From Axinella damicornis (taxonomy: Eukaryota; Porifera; Demospongiae; Axinellida; Axinellidae), in NCBI GenBank assembly GCA_963931865.1, contig OZ007509.1, positions 362,552-426,551 on the forward strand: a DNA stretch of 64,000 nucleotides. Reading direction: 5' to 3'. The position numbers were made by a program, and so were the translations under genes. Position 1 is the stretch's first letter. Every line of letters starts with the position of its first letter. Shown here in pieces: positions 21,909-33,115 of the stretch. The notes beneath the pieces are model-generated. The model made no database searches. It had not been told where the DNA came from and saw nothing but the letters and a program-made list of their open reading frames with translations.

Positions 21909-23892
21909 ATGAACGGCAGCCGGAGTGTTGAAATGAGAATGAAGGGGAGAATACTCTGTCGGACTTTCGGAGGGAGGCAACTCCATTTAATGCGCTCCCT
22001 TGGGAGTGATGGCGAGACAACAGCAGTTAGAGAGGAAGAGATTGGTCAGGGAGGGAAAGACCAAAGTTATGCTGCTGGTGGTAGTCTCAGCTCCAAGAGA
22101 AAGGATCTGAAGACCTTATTCCAGAGCTTATTGCCTCCTGCTGCAGCAGATTCGAGCGATCCGAGTTACACTAAGGCTCCATCTGATGGTGCACAAGACA
22201 GCCATCCGTATACCAGTGACCTGCTGGACATTGACGTATCCAAGGGTGAGATAGCACATCAGCCTCACCCTGTATAAGCCGTGCAGCAAGTGATCCTGCA
22301 ACTATAGCATGTAGACCATTAGGCCAGTGTGGCCCACAGTTATTACACTGCCTAGCATACAGCGTTCTGTCCTGTCCTCCAGCTGATCTCCTGGGAGTGA
22401 TCTACAAGTTCCGTCGGAGACCCAGTGTGCACGCCGAGGCCAAGGAGCAGGGCCTAGAGGGTGCGTCACTCACACTGTCGTCAGGACACTCCCACCCATT
22501 GCAATAGCACATTCCACTTGTCTTTTGCAGGTGTTATACTGACGAAGGCCATGAACAGTTTCTGCCACATGCTCTCCCGTCCCCACATGGTCAAGACCAG
22601 CCCAGAGCTGCTCGTCACCATCGCAGACATCCTGGCCGGCTCAGGTGGGAGCTAACACAGTATCCAGTTCATAGATTACAATCTTCAGTTAACAGATTAC
22701 TGGGATGCACGGTATCCAGTTGATAGNNNNNNNNNNNNNNNNNNNNNNNNNNNNNNNNNNNNNNNNNNNNNNNNNNNNNNNNNNNNNNNNNNNNNNNNNN
22801 NNNNNNNNNNNNNNNNNNNNNNNNNNNNNNNNNNNNNNNNNNNNNNNNNNNNNNNNNNNNNNNNNNNNNNNNNNNNNNNNNNNNNNNNNNNNNNNNNNNN
22901 NNNNNNNNNNNNNNNNNNNNNNNNNNTACCATCCATTTTAGTTTGGTAGGATTGCTGGCAGAGACCCCCATTGTTTTCTGAGAAGTGGTTTAAACTAATG
23001 ACTTGGATAGTAGAATGTACAGCCGGTTCCTCTAAGGAGGGTTGGGTTGGACGGCTGGTTAGTTCAGGAATTGTGGGAGCTGTGAGGATGGTTGCATGTG
23101 GATGGTTGCTGTGGGGTAATGCAATGAGCAACTACTCATATGGTTTGGAGTGAGATGTGGACAGATCATGTTTCTGAGAGCTAGCATTCTGGGTGAGAGG
23201 TTGTTTAGTGAGTGTTGTCATCACTGTGCTGAAATGTGGTGTGGGTGAGAGCAGGAGCTCAATTGAGAAGTGTGTTTAAACTAATGGCTTATTTAGAATG
23301 CTGGTAATGGTAGAGTAGTTGTTTATTACATCAGGTATTGTAGGAGCTATGTGGGGGGGGGGGGGGGGGGGGGGGGTTGCTGTGCGAACGGTTGCCATGT
23401 GAACAGTTGCACAGTGGGGCACAGTGTCTGAGCGGGCACACCCGGCCACAGTAACCCTACGTGAGGTTGTGTGTGTGCATTTTACACCATTAACCGTAAC
23501 AGTATCCCAACCTTTGACCATATTTGGATCTGGCATGCAGTTCACATCTCTCATGTTTATGGCTCATTCTCCCTCACCAACACCTCATCTCCCTCCCACT
23601 CACACACTCACACACCCACCCCTGCCCCCACTCCCACTCTCCCCCCCTCCCCCCCCCCCCCTCCCCATCTCACACCCTGCCCCACTCCCTCTTATGCAGG
23701 TGTAGGAACATCTCTGTACTGCAATCCTGCCTCTCTAAGATCACTCTCATCCGCGAGAAGGATCTCGACCGAGCTCGACAGTACTTTGAGATGCTATATC
23801 TCAATGATGAGGTGTGCAGGCACACGTGTTCTGTGTATGTGTTGGGGGAGGGGGGAGGGGGGGAGGGAGGAGGAGGGGAGGAGAGATGGGAA

Positions 23893-23924
<32 letters not shown>

Positions 23925-24805
23925 GAGAGAATTTCCCATGATAGCAGTGCCAGTTTGGTAGGCTAGGGACACCTGCAGAGGTGTAGAGCAGTGGTGCCAC
24001 AGGGCAGCATTGCTCACCAGCTAGCTGGTGGACTGTACGCCACGATATACAAGCATGCCAGTGATCATGATATCGATTGTACACCATGATAGAACACCTA
24101 CCAATGCATGCTGGTGATCATGATTGTACACCATGATATAACACGTGTACCAATGCATGCCAGTGATCATGATTGTACACCATGATATTATAACACGCGT
24201 ACCAATGCATGCTGGTGTAAAGTCCACAGCGGCCCTTGCGCGCACTAAGTCTTATTATGTACTTGTAGTTGTGTAAACAGAAGCAGCACAAGACAGGAAG
24301 TGCATGAGGGAGTGGTGGAGGTATGTGCGTCATGTGACCACCACAACACATCCAACCACCTGACAATGATTATGCTACTACAGTTCATTCATGAGCCAAG
24401 GGATATGTTTCCAGGAACACTCAGTGGAGTACATTGTATGCCTTCTTCAGTTGCTGTGATGTAATATTAGGTTGCTATTAGCACTTTCCTGTGAAGACAT
24501 GTGAGATGGTGAATTGTGCGACAGTGCAATGGTGGCTTGTGGTGGTGTGTGCATCACCTTAATTAACACACACTCACTCTTCAAAGACGTATAATACCTT
24601 TCCTCCCTCCCACTCCCCCTCTCTCCGCTTCACCCCTCCCCAGGAGATATTCCACCAGATCACGGGGCTGGCGAGGGTGTTCTCCCAGAAAGACTACACT
24701 AATGCCCTTCGCCTCCTTGCACACAGCCAGCCTAACTTCTCTGAGGAGAAGCTTGAGATGAGGCTGAAGCAGTTGGATACCATCTTCTCCAAGGATGCTG
24801 TCTAG
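21909..24805 (+). CDS. Unrecognised, probably mitochondrial helical protein; interrupted by an assembly gap
   Basis: Exons supported: 21909-22245, 22383-22460, 22531-22644, about 23700-23811 and 24644-24805 (stop TAG 24803-24805). The first three join in phase 1. The fourth needs phase 2 to give its helix-like frame (LSKITLIREKDLDRARQYFEMLY), so at least one exon must lie between, probably in or near the N gap 22727-22926. The N-terminus (MNGSRSVEMRMKGRILCRTFGGRQLHLMR) is rich in Arg and hydrophobics and nearly free of acidic residues at its core, like a mitochondrial presequence. The C-terminal half is alpha-helical with paired-helix spacing (ALRLLAHSQPNFSEEKLEMR), suggestive of a PPR/TPR-like protein, but I recognise no family. 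The 112-bp exon's acceptor follows a C-rich tract; its donor is followed by a G-rich tract. Confidence 0.65.
22727..22926. other. 200-N assembly gap
   Basis: Exactly 200 N, a standard placeholder size. It interrupts an intron/exon region of the plus-strand gene. Confidence 0.99.
22972..23410. repeat. Diverged direct duplication after the gap
   Basis: About 130 bp from 22979 (GAGAAGTGGTTTAAACTAATG onward) recurs in altered form from about 23264. The second copy is interrupted by a G tract at 23343-23366. Duplicated sequence here may be why the assembly broke. Confidence 0.6.
23838..23925. repeat. G-rich tract after a splice donor
   Basis: GGGGAGG repeats grading into about 35 consecutive G, beginning some 30 bp after the donor at 23812. 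Confidence 0.9.
24045..24220. repeat. ~60 bp tandem repeat, about 3 copies
   Basis: Units containing CCAGTGATCATGATTGTACACCATGATAT and ACCAATGCATGC recur three times with indels, in the last intron of the gapped gene. Confidence 0.75.
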
Positions 24806-25452
24806 GATCAGAGACAGTGTGAACGCACAACGCACTTCCATTATGTAACGTGTGTCATCATGCAACAAATTTGAGTATCAATTCCTGGTCATGAGTGAAT
24901 CAGTGGACCCGGTCTTCCTGCTTGAAACCAGGACAGGATATTACCTGCAGTGTCATGAGCAATTGGGTCTCCGGCCAGGCCAGGATGACATGTAGCTGTC
25001 GTGTGCATGGACATGCATGCTTTTGATGTGTACAGCTATTGGCTGGCCAATATAGGTGCTATGAACCCTGAACCCTATAGCTGCAGGTCAATGGTCACAT
25101 GCAGCTAGCAGATGGCAGACCAATCAAAATTACCAATGACTACTATTAGCAAAATGGCTGGGTCATGCAGCTTGTGATCAAAGAGAATCAGATTCATGAT
25201 CATCATTGGTATTTCATTAGGCCAGTCCTGGAGATAAATCTACTTGCTAGTACACATGAAAAAAAAAAAGACATCGACAAACACACAACGACCTTCCAGA
25301 AACAAATGTACAACTGGACATGTATACGGTATAGGAAACAAACAAAACATGGTGATTAGAGAAATTGGGGGAGGGGGTTAGAGTGATATCCATCACTGTC
25401 CACGACCAGGACAAAGATCAGATCCAATTTGCCTGGGAGGAGAGGAGGAGGG
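24806..25452. other. Convergent intergenic region, no gene
   Basis: Lies between the stop codons of the gapped plus-strand gene and the minus-strand SLC25 gene and would hold both 3' UTRs. Nothing else is recognised. Confidence 0.5.
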
Positions 25453-27058
25453 CTACACATGTCGGGTGTGCAGGATCCTCCGCTCCATCTCCTCATTGAT
25501 GACAAAGAAGGCAGACATCATACTGGGCACAGCAATCAGCCGTGGGACAAGCCCCTTCATGAGGTGGCGAGGACCCTCCTTAACAACAATGTCCTTTATA
25601 ATACGAGAGCAGCTACGATACGTATTACCTGTGTGTACATGTAGGAGTGCGTGTGGGGAGGGGGATGGATCATCTATGTCACACAAAATGAACGGAATTC
25701 GCTAAACCAAGACATTTCTGTCCTAGTGGTCATTACCACTACTATTGCGATAATTGCACAGCAACCCCCTCCCTGTGTCTGGAATGATAAACTTTCAAAG
25801 AGCTACGTACTCACCAAGCTCATCCCCTTGCATTCTTGTCTTGACAACGTCAAAGGGGCAGGCGACCACTGACGCAACGCACCCTGGTATCAGACCCAGG
25901 AGCATCCTCTCTTTGGGCGAAGACGCCACCTTGTAGTGCCCCTCCCACCAACGCACTGCCAGCTCCCGGAGGGTGAAGAAGAACGCATTGAAGGAGATGT
26001 CTCGGTACAGGGTAGCTGTCCAACCAAAATAGAGTCCCCGGAGACCAGTCGTTGTTAACACCTTCCAGAAACCCTGCTTACGGATGTGTGCCAACACCAT
26101 TGCACGCTCCGAGGGACAACCTGGCATGCGGGGGTGTGGATGAGCAATCAAGCAGGGCCGTGGTAGTATATGCTTCCCTTACTTCAGCATAGCAATGATC
26201 TGTAGCTCAACCAATGACACATCAGACACGCTTCCCTCCCTTCCTCACCGATGATGGTAGTGGCTGCCCCAGCAACAGACCCTGCCACAATCCACTTGCT
26301 AATGGTGGGGCGTTCAAACCGGCTCTCCATGAACCGACCCACAATGATCCATCCCTGCATCTTGAAGGCCTTCTCCGGCATGATGCCAAACGTTCGTGGC
26401 ACCAGTCCTGTGTGCGTGTGTGTGTGTGTGGTTGAGTGGTGTGTAATGTAAACTCTCTACAAGTACCATAATCACATTCATTGGAATGGCACAACAGGTT
26501 CCAAACAGGTAAGTCAGGGTTCACAAGGTTGGATTCACCTCAAAAAGGGCATTTCTAGGGGCAGTGTGGCTGACCTAGGTTCACTAAGAGACCTGACTTG
26601 TGCACAGCCCTATGAGGGGTGACCAGTACTGAATGAGTAGCTAGGTTTGGTTTATAACAGGCCAACTCATGCACTATGTTCAGAAACATTTGACTGTTAA
26701 ATCTTGTTTGTGAGATTTTGTTCCAGGCCCTCCTGTACCTCTAGCTGTAATTCGCAAAAACAGCTGGGAGCAAGGATCGTGATTTCAGGTCCGTCCCTAG
26801 GCCCTAGTTCATGATCGGATGTACGTGTACATAGGAAAGCCGCATGTCAACAATAACAAAATCAGGCTCGCACTTTGTGCACAACTCACCTCTGTACAGG
26901 AATCCGGGATGTTGGCGGGCCTCCCTGAAAAATTCCAAGGGGCTGAATTTGGGTCCGTAGTACATCATCTGGCTCTTGAGCATGTAGAGGGGGTGGTGGA
27001 TGACGTGCGACAAACCTGCCGCTAAAGCGCTCACGGCAAACTCCTGTCCGACGTTCAT
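25453..27058 (-). CDS. Mitochondrial carrier family (SLC25) protein, 4 exons
   Basis: Exons 27058-26890, 26407-26249, 26120-25815 and 25628-25453 join in phase to 269 residues. Three carrier repeats are visible. The third has the canonical PFDVVKTRMQG signature; the first (HHPLYMLKSQ) and second (CPSERAMVLAH) are degenerate, lacking the usual P-x-D/E-x-x-K/R pattern in one or more positions. Each repeat is followed by a GLYFGW/LMKGLVPR-type motif. Carriers exchange metabolites across the inner mitochondrial membrane. The asymmetric signatures argue against a classic ADP/ATP or phosphate carrier, but the substrate cannot be assigned. It is slightly shorter than the usual ~300 residues. It is divergent from FAM136A, with 459 bp between the start codons. 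Confidence 0.88.
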
Positions 27059-27517
27059 CGCTTTCTCCTTCCAATCGCCCTCGAGAAACCTCGCGAAGGG
27101 GGAAAGAGACAGCGAGATCTGCTGCCTCTCAGCGCGTAGATCCGGATCCTTCAGGGTGGCACTGGCGTAGTAAACACGGGCACGTATTTATGGCTAGGCC
27201 CTAGACTACTGGCTATCGTCTTCTTCTTCCTGGTGTCGTTTACTGTGAAGTTGGAAGAGACGGTGGGCTGTACGGCTACCCATTCCACCTTCAAAGGGTG
27301 TTCTAAACACTGCCACTAGAATGTAGGAGACCTTTAGGTAACGCGATCGATCGATGGCACGCAGCGCGTAATTCGGATTACGTCACCATACATATCCGGG
27401 GCGCGGCGGGGCGGAGCCGGCCGGGGGGTGTGTTTGGGGCGTATCCCCGGCAGTGCAGTGTGCAGTATAGTACAGTATTACAGTGCAGCCGAGACCACGA
27501 CACGTGTGATCCGAAAA
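27059..27517. promoter_or_regulatory. Shared divergent promoter region, SLC25 / FAM136A
   Basis: 459 bp between divergent start codons. The FAM136A side is GC-rich with a GC-box-like GGGGCGGAG near 27408 and a CRE half-site TTACGTCACC near 27378. Bidirectional use is inferred from layout only. Confidence 0.5.
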
Positions 27518-29539
27518 ATGGCAGCTGAGGCAAAGATCTCGGGTGCGCTGGAGAGAGAGCTTGATAAGGTAGACAAGGAGTGTCTGAGGCCCTTACAGGT
27601 GAGTGCTTCTGTCTCACATCCCCCTGACTGCACCCTATCACGAATACTAGCTGCGCTGCCAGACCGTAGATCATTGTAATTGTGCGGGTAGTTTTATCAG
27701 CATAGTTAGACACTGCAAAACAGGGGCACTAATATCTGACTGAGATTTGACCATGCAGTGACCCCACACAGCAGAAATGGTGGAGCAAGTGTGGGAGTGT
27801 CCTGGACGCCCCGCTAATTCCTTCGCACAGTTGCTGAGAAGCGCACCATTCTATCCTGCATAGAGTAAGGGTAGTCCGGACACTCCACGAACGTCTTCCT
27901 ACAAGTAACTGTGCAAAGAAATTTGCAGGGTGTCCAGACACCCCGCACTTACTCTGCTGTACATACTACTGAAAGCCATGAGGTCATGGTACACTTTTGT
28001 CAAGGTCACTCGCGGGTCAGGGGTGGTGGGGTGTGCAGAGGTGCACTGGTAGAGTGAGAGTCTCTGGTGCTCAGCTTGGGCTCTGTCCTGGGTTCGAATC
28101 TGTGTGCATAATATTCACAAGCCTAGAGACCTCCCTTTGCAGTCCCCTCTAAATGATTGGGTTCCCGTACTATAGTTTTTTATTGTGAAGATTTAAGCTT
28201 GGATGAAACTATTTCTTCCTTACTTACACGTACAGGTACGAGCATTCCATTGCAGTGCAAAGTGCTGTGAAGATCGGCACAGCTCTCAAGCTGTGGTGCA
28301 ATCCTGCCTGCAGGCCTGCATGCGCCCAGTGGTGGAGGCCGAGGGGAGAATGAAGCAGGAGGTTCAACAACTACAGGTAGTGAGAGACTCCAACTTGGGA
28401 GGGTGTGGCCTCAGGCTAGCTGCAACTTGGGAGGGTGTGTGGTGGAAGGTCTCAGGCTAGCTGCAACTTGGGAGGGTGTGTGGTGGAAGGTCTCAGGCTA
28501 GCTGCAACTTGGGAGAGTGTGTGGTGGAAGGTCTCAGGCTAGCTGCAACTTGGGAGGGTGTGTGGTGGAAGGTCTCAGGCTAGCTGCAACTTGGGAGGGT
28601 GTGTGGTGGAAGGTCTCAGGCTAGCTGCACCTTGGGAGAGTGTGTGGTGGAAGGTCTCAGGCTAGCTGCAACTTGGGAGAGTGTGTGGTGGAAGGTCTCA
28701 GGCTAGCTGCAACTTGGGAGAGTGTGTGGTGGAAGGTCTCAGGCTAGCTGCACCTTGGGAGAGTGTGTGGTGGAAGGTCTCAGGCTAGCTGCAACTTGGG
28801 AGGGTGTGTGGTGGAAGGTCTCAGGCTAGCTGCAACTTGGGAGGGTGTGTGGTGGAAGGTCTCAGGCTAGCTGCAACTTGGGAGAGTGTGTGGTGGAAGG
28901 TCTCAGGCTAGCTGCAACTTGGGAGGGTGTGTGGTGGAAGGTCTCAGGCTAGCTGCAACTTGGGAGGGTGTGTGGTGGAAGGTCTCAGGCTAGCTGCAAC
29001 TTGGGAGGGTGTGTGGTGGAAGGTCTCAGGCTAGCTGCAACTTGGGAGGGTGTGTGGTGGAAGGTCTCAGGCTAGCTGCAACTTGTGAGGGTGTATGGTG
29101 GAAGGTCTCAGGCTAGCTGCAACTTGGGAGGGTGTGTGGTGGAAGGTCTCAGGCTAGCTGCAACTTGGGAGGGTGTATGGTGGAAGGTCTCAGGCTAGCT
29201 GCAACTTGGGAGGGTGTGTGGTGGAAGGTGCAGCCACCTCGGGCTAGCTGCAACTTGGGAGGGTGGGTAGTGGAAGGTCTCAGGCTAGCTGCAACAACCT
29301 GAGACCAGTACGAGTGAACTACTACCTCCTCTCTGCTGCCATAGGACCGTTTATCACGGTGTGCTGAGCAGTGCCAGGACGAGTGTCAGGACATGTTGCC
29401 ACAATCTCCCTCCCAGCAGGAAGTGGAGAAGGCAAAACGTCATGGGGAGGCCTGCCTCATGAAATGTGCGGACTCGCATGTTCCTCTTATACCAAAAATG
29501 ATAGCCAAGTACAGAGCAACTTTAGATACCTGCTCCTAG
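27518..29539 (+). CDS. FAM136A: FAM136A (DUF842) protein, 3 exons
   Basis: Exons 27518-27598, 28236-28376 and 29345-29539 join in phase to 138 residues, the same length as human FAM136A. The family pattern of paired cysteines is visible: FHCSAKCCED, CLQACMRPV, RCAEQCQDEC and ACLMKCADSHVPLIPKM. FAM136A is a small conserved protein reported in mitochondria; its biochemical role is not established. Cysteine pairs in helices fit an intermembrane-space twin-cysteine fold. Intron 2 is almost entirely a 41-bp minisatellite. Confidence 0.93.
27770..27962. mobile_element. Foldback/MITE in FAM136A intron 1
   Basis: About 27770-27840 matches about 27895-27962 in reverse complement with mismatches; both arms contain GCACAGTT and variants of GGGTGTCCNGACNCCCCGC. 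It looks like an old inverted-repeat element of ~190 bp. Confidence 0.6.
28033..28106 (+). repeat. tRNA-like sequence, probably a SINE head
   Basis: An A-box-like TGGTAGAGTGA near 28047 and a B-box-like GGTTCGAATCT near 28093 are spaced as in a tRNA, but the acceptor and T stems do not pair well. A degenerate tRNA-derived SINE is more likely than a working tRNA. Confidence 0.4.
28377..29300. repeat. 41-bp minisatellite filling FAM136A intron 2
   Basis: About 22 copies of a 41-bp unit (GGTCTCAGGCTAGCTGCAAC then TTGGGAGGGTGTGTGGTGGAA), with single-base variants such as GAGAG for GAGGG. It begins about 20 bp after the 5' splice site and occupies nearly the whole intron. Confidence 0.95.
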
Positions 29540-29858
29540 TACACAGGTATATACTAGTGTTCACTTGTACTGAAATGTCCGAATCAACAAACTTCATAAT
29601 GTATTTCATGGCACTTACTGGCCGCTGTACAATGTACTGAATCGTCATAATACAGAATGTATTACATAGTGCACTGCAAATGTGTTGGTGACAATGTCTT
29701 GATCATACACATCACACCATGAATAATTGTGCTGCTCTACAGCTGAAGTACAGACGGCATAGTAATTGTAGCACAGGTCATACTTATATAGTGGAGCTAG
29801 GCTCACACTTGATAGAGGCCTCTCACTGTACAGGTTCAGCAGCAGTTTGAGGGGATGT
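29540..29858. other. Convergent intergenic region
   Basis: Between the FAM136A stop and the minus-strand coiled-coil gene stop. Only 3' UTR sequence is expected; nothing else is recognised. Confidence 0.5.
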
Positions 29859-32800
29859 TCAATGCCGCCTCAGTCTCTTGTTCACTAGGGTCAACTGTCG
29901 CTCTAAGTCTGAGATGTGGTTTTTCAGTCCTGCAATCTCACGGTCTGCCTCTGCTTTTGCATGTTGCAGTTTCTGCATCAGTGGATATGCAATGCCAGTA
30001 ATTGCAGGTGAGTTATCACTTATTAATATATTAGCCGCGAATCACACGGATACGTACCTATGAAGTGATATTTTGTCACCAAAAACATTGGACTTAGAAA
30101 CCATATTAACATAGAGATTGTGCTCTCTGTTATGAAGTTATACGACACTAGTTCCATCAAGAGGGGAGAAGGGAGAGGGGGGAGGTGAGTGAGAAGAGAT
30201 TGAACTATACAGAGAATGTAACATGAACTAGGGTGTGCCAAGCTCTTGAAGAATCACCACTGTCCCTGGCAAACACCGTCACTGTTGGTTGCAGAGACAG
30301 GTTGGATGTTGGTAGTGGAGAGGAAACTATTGCATGAAATCAAACATGCACGGAGGAAGCTGGCCACCTCCATCTGCAATGTTCCAGGAATCACAACCCA
30401 ATACTAGCAATGAACTCTGGGCTACGATTTTACACTAGGAGCTCCTAGAGGGCTTATCGGATGGTTCATGGGACTTCCATTAGTTTGTGCACTGGACATG
30501 TGTTCAGGAAAAGCGATGCTGGTAACAAGAAAGACCCGGTAGTTTTGAAATGGAAACCACACTCCTAGGCTAGTAGGGCAAATTCACTGACATCTCATGC
30601 CTCGTGGATACTTCAGCAGACTCTGACTGCTCCAACCAGCACATTTGTACGGCTTGCCTCAGCTCATTTGTACGGCTTGCCTCAGGTTGCACACACAGGT
30701 CACTCCAAACCCTGAGTTTGAGCATCAGAACAGCCACCATGGCAAATGTCTATGGTTAATTTCCCTACCAGGATCGTATAGCAAGTAATTGACCTGTTAT
30801 ATCTCCAAGTGTGAATGGTGTGGGACAAAATGACCACCAATTTTGGGATACTGACCCTTCTGAATATCTCGTGGTTGATGGATGAGGAAGATGACTGTCC
30901 ACACTGATTCTTGGAGTTCTGCTTCTGAAGTTTCAGCAACTTGGCGTCGTACTGAGGGTAACATTGACAACACCTCACCACATGTACTGCTACAGACACT
31001 CCCCCACCAGTTGTACATACCTCCAGCCTAAGTTTGACAACCTCTGTGTGCCTGTCTCTCTCGAGGTCAGTGAGCTGCTTCTGCAGCTGCCTGGCCTCCC
31101 CGTTCCTCTCCTGGATGTTCCGCTGCAAGACCTCCAGCTCACGTCTCACTGCAGGTCAATATACGTGAGGAGGATTTGGTTTCCAGATGCTGCACAATTA
31201 AGTTTGTGGATATTATTTGGGACCACTACTTGGCTAAAGATTGTCAGATGATTGAGAGCGTCAAAAGTTTGTTTACGGCAATCATCCAGAGACACCATGT
31301 ATCAGGACATGCTTGAGGTTTTGAATATGGCATCCTTGGCAGCCCACAGGAGACAGCGGAAACTGTGCACTTTAGTTAACTAGAGCTCTGTAGAGCACAT
31401 ACCCCGTGCGCAGTATGCTGCAGTGAATGGACGTTCTTCAATTCAATCTTCAGTATGAACACGTGCCAGAATCCGCGTACATCCGTATTTACGTCCGTAT
31501 TTGAGTTGCGCAATTGCAGACCGTAAAAATGGCCGATTTTTAATAAGAAAGAGCTGCCGTATGCAACGAATTCAAGCGGCTTCATAGCTATCAGGTACAC
31601 AAACGCTTCTTTTTTTCGTATTCCCACCTTTTTGTCTGGTTTAGCAACTGTACATTGCGAGATTTCAATTTTACACGGCTGACAGACAGACGCCGGACAG
31701 ACGCCGGACAGACGGACAAAACCGATTGCTTAACCCCGCTTCGCGCATGCGCGCACGGGGTAATAACTTATCTGTGTACCCTTCCCCACCACTTATACCC
31801 AGGAACCCTTTATTGCCCCTCGTTCTGTACGTTGTCTATTGTAAGTCCCTATGCACATACTAACCATTCACATACTGTAACAGGATGAAAAGAAGAGAGC
31901 AAAAATTTATGTGGAGTTGACATGGATGGCAAGTTGCCTGAAACCTCAGTCCAAGGTTCTAGTGCAGCATACATTGAAGGTAATTACCGAATAGTGAGGG
32001 GGGCTTACTCTGCTGTTTGGCAGCATCCTGCATCTCCGAGAGCTCCTTCTTGTGAGCCTCTTGCACTGCCTGCAAGTTATCGAGAGCCTCTGCCATCTGC
32101 AACTTATGCTCCTGGGGATTGGGAATGGGAGAGTGGTATTGAACTATTCAAGCAGGATGCTTCCAGCATGGCTGCCTAGTCTCTCAAACATGAATCAGGG
32201 ACTACTCAGCAGTGCACGGGGGTCCTGAAAGAAGTTCCGACCTGAAAGGTACCGTACAAGTGAGTTTATGTACAATGCTTTACTTGCTCCAGCTGGGTGG
32301 ATGATGTCTGCATGGCTGAAATCTGCTCTTTCAACTGGGCATTCTCGTCTGTTGCAGGAGAAAATGAGCGTCAACAGCAGTACAGTACATGAGTACATAC
32401 AACAAAGAGTATGTACCTTCAAAATCGCACCTCTTGGACAGAATAGCATGCAGTCTCTCAATGGTCGCCCTCAGTTGAGCACTGTCTGCAAGAAACAAAC
32501 TCTCAATAATCTACTAAGACTCAGTCCAGCCTCTCTCCTGTTCTCTATGCATAAGGTTCAGCCTAGTTTTGGAACCCGACTATCGTATGTAGGTATGCAG
32601 ACTTGGTTCAGCCCACCATCGGAGCTGCCCTTTGCTGCTTCCTGGTGGAGACTACACTGCTTCTGCAGGCTCTTCAGCTCTGTAGAGAGGTGGCTGTTCT
32701 CCTTCAGCACACCTGAAACAGCCTGGATGAGGAGGTCGGCATTCAACACAGTATCAAGACCACCATACGTAAACTTCAGTAACATTTTGTACCTCTTCCC

Positions 32801-32897
32801 AAGAGTTGAATTCTTGTGTGAGTATATCCAAGTCACCAGCAGCCTTTGCAGTAGAAATACTGGTCGTCCTCACTGCAAAATCAGTTTGTACATCCAT
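29859..32897 (-). CDS. CCDC152: Coiled-coil protein, CCDC152-like, 8 exons
   Basis: Exons 32897-32793, 32722-32617, 32485-32417, 32348-32284, 32111-32009, 31148-31021, 30951-30856 and 29972-29859 keep phase and give 261 residues (human CCDC152 is about 254). The whole protein is a series of charged coiled-coil heptads. The C-terminal third (EVVKLRLEYDAKLLKLQ, then IFRRKLQHAKAEADREIAGL, ending LVNKRLRRH) matches my memory of vertebrate CCDC152 in order and spacing, as does an N-terminal DLDILTQEFNSWEE segment; this needs a database check. Function is unknown in any animal. It is divergent from PRC1 with about 220 bp between the start codons. Confidence 0.72.
31255..31990. other. Intron of the coiled-coil gene; no other gene
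   Basis: Contains a short GACAGACGCCG tandem near 31680-31715 and a GC-rich CGCATGCGCGC palindrome near 31745. No exon is recognised. Confidence 0.4.
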
Positions 32898-32986
32898 GAC
32901 AGTGAAGAGCCTTGAGGCTAGCTAGCTAGCTAGGCTGCAGAGCGCTGTGATGTTTTGTAATTGGGCGCGCGCGCGCAGCATCGGAA

Positions 32987-33115
32987 TGACGTCATATTTC
33001 TCCAATCAGATTAGACATTTCGAAACCGTTCAAAAGTTGGCGCCGCCTCCAACAGCTAAGCTGCACTTTTCGAATTTTGTTTGTATCCTTTGGACGACTC
33101 TTTTGGTCTACAGTC
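32987..33115 (+). promoter_or_regulatory. Cell-cycle-type divergent promoter of PRC1 and the coiled-coil gene
   Basis: Within 130 bp of the PRC1 start are a full CRE (TGACGTCA, 32987-32994), a CCAAT box (33002-33006), an E2F-like TTGGCGCC (33037-33044), and CHR-like elements TTCGAA at 33019-33024 and 33069-33074 plus an inverted TTTGAA at 33029-33034. CCAAT with CHR is the known signature of G2/M genes bound by NF-Y and MuvB complexes, and mammalian PRC1 is such a gene. Sites are seen; binding is inferred. Confidence 0.6.

Noticed and set aside
28033..28106. Functional tRNA gene
   Set aside because: A- and B-box-like motifs are present, but the stems do not pair; called a SINE-like relic instead.
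28377..29300. Regularly repeated units resembling a CRISPR array
   Set aside because: The 41-bp units are head-to-tail without unique spacers, lie in a spliced intron of an animal gene, and no cas genes exist here. It is a minisatellite.
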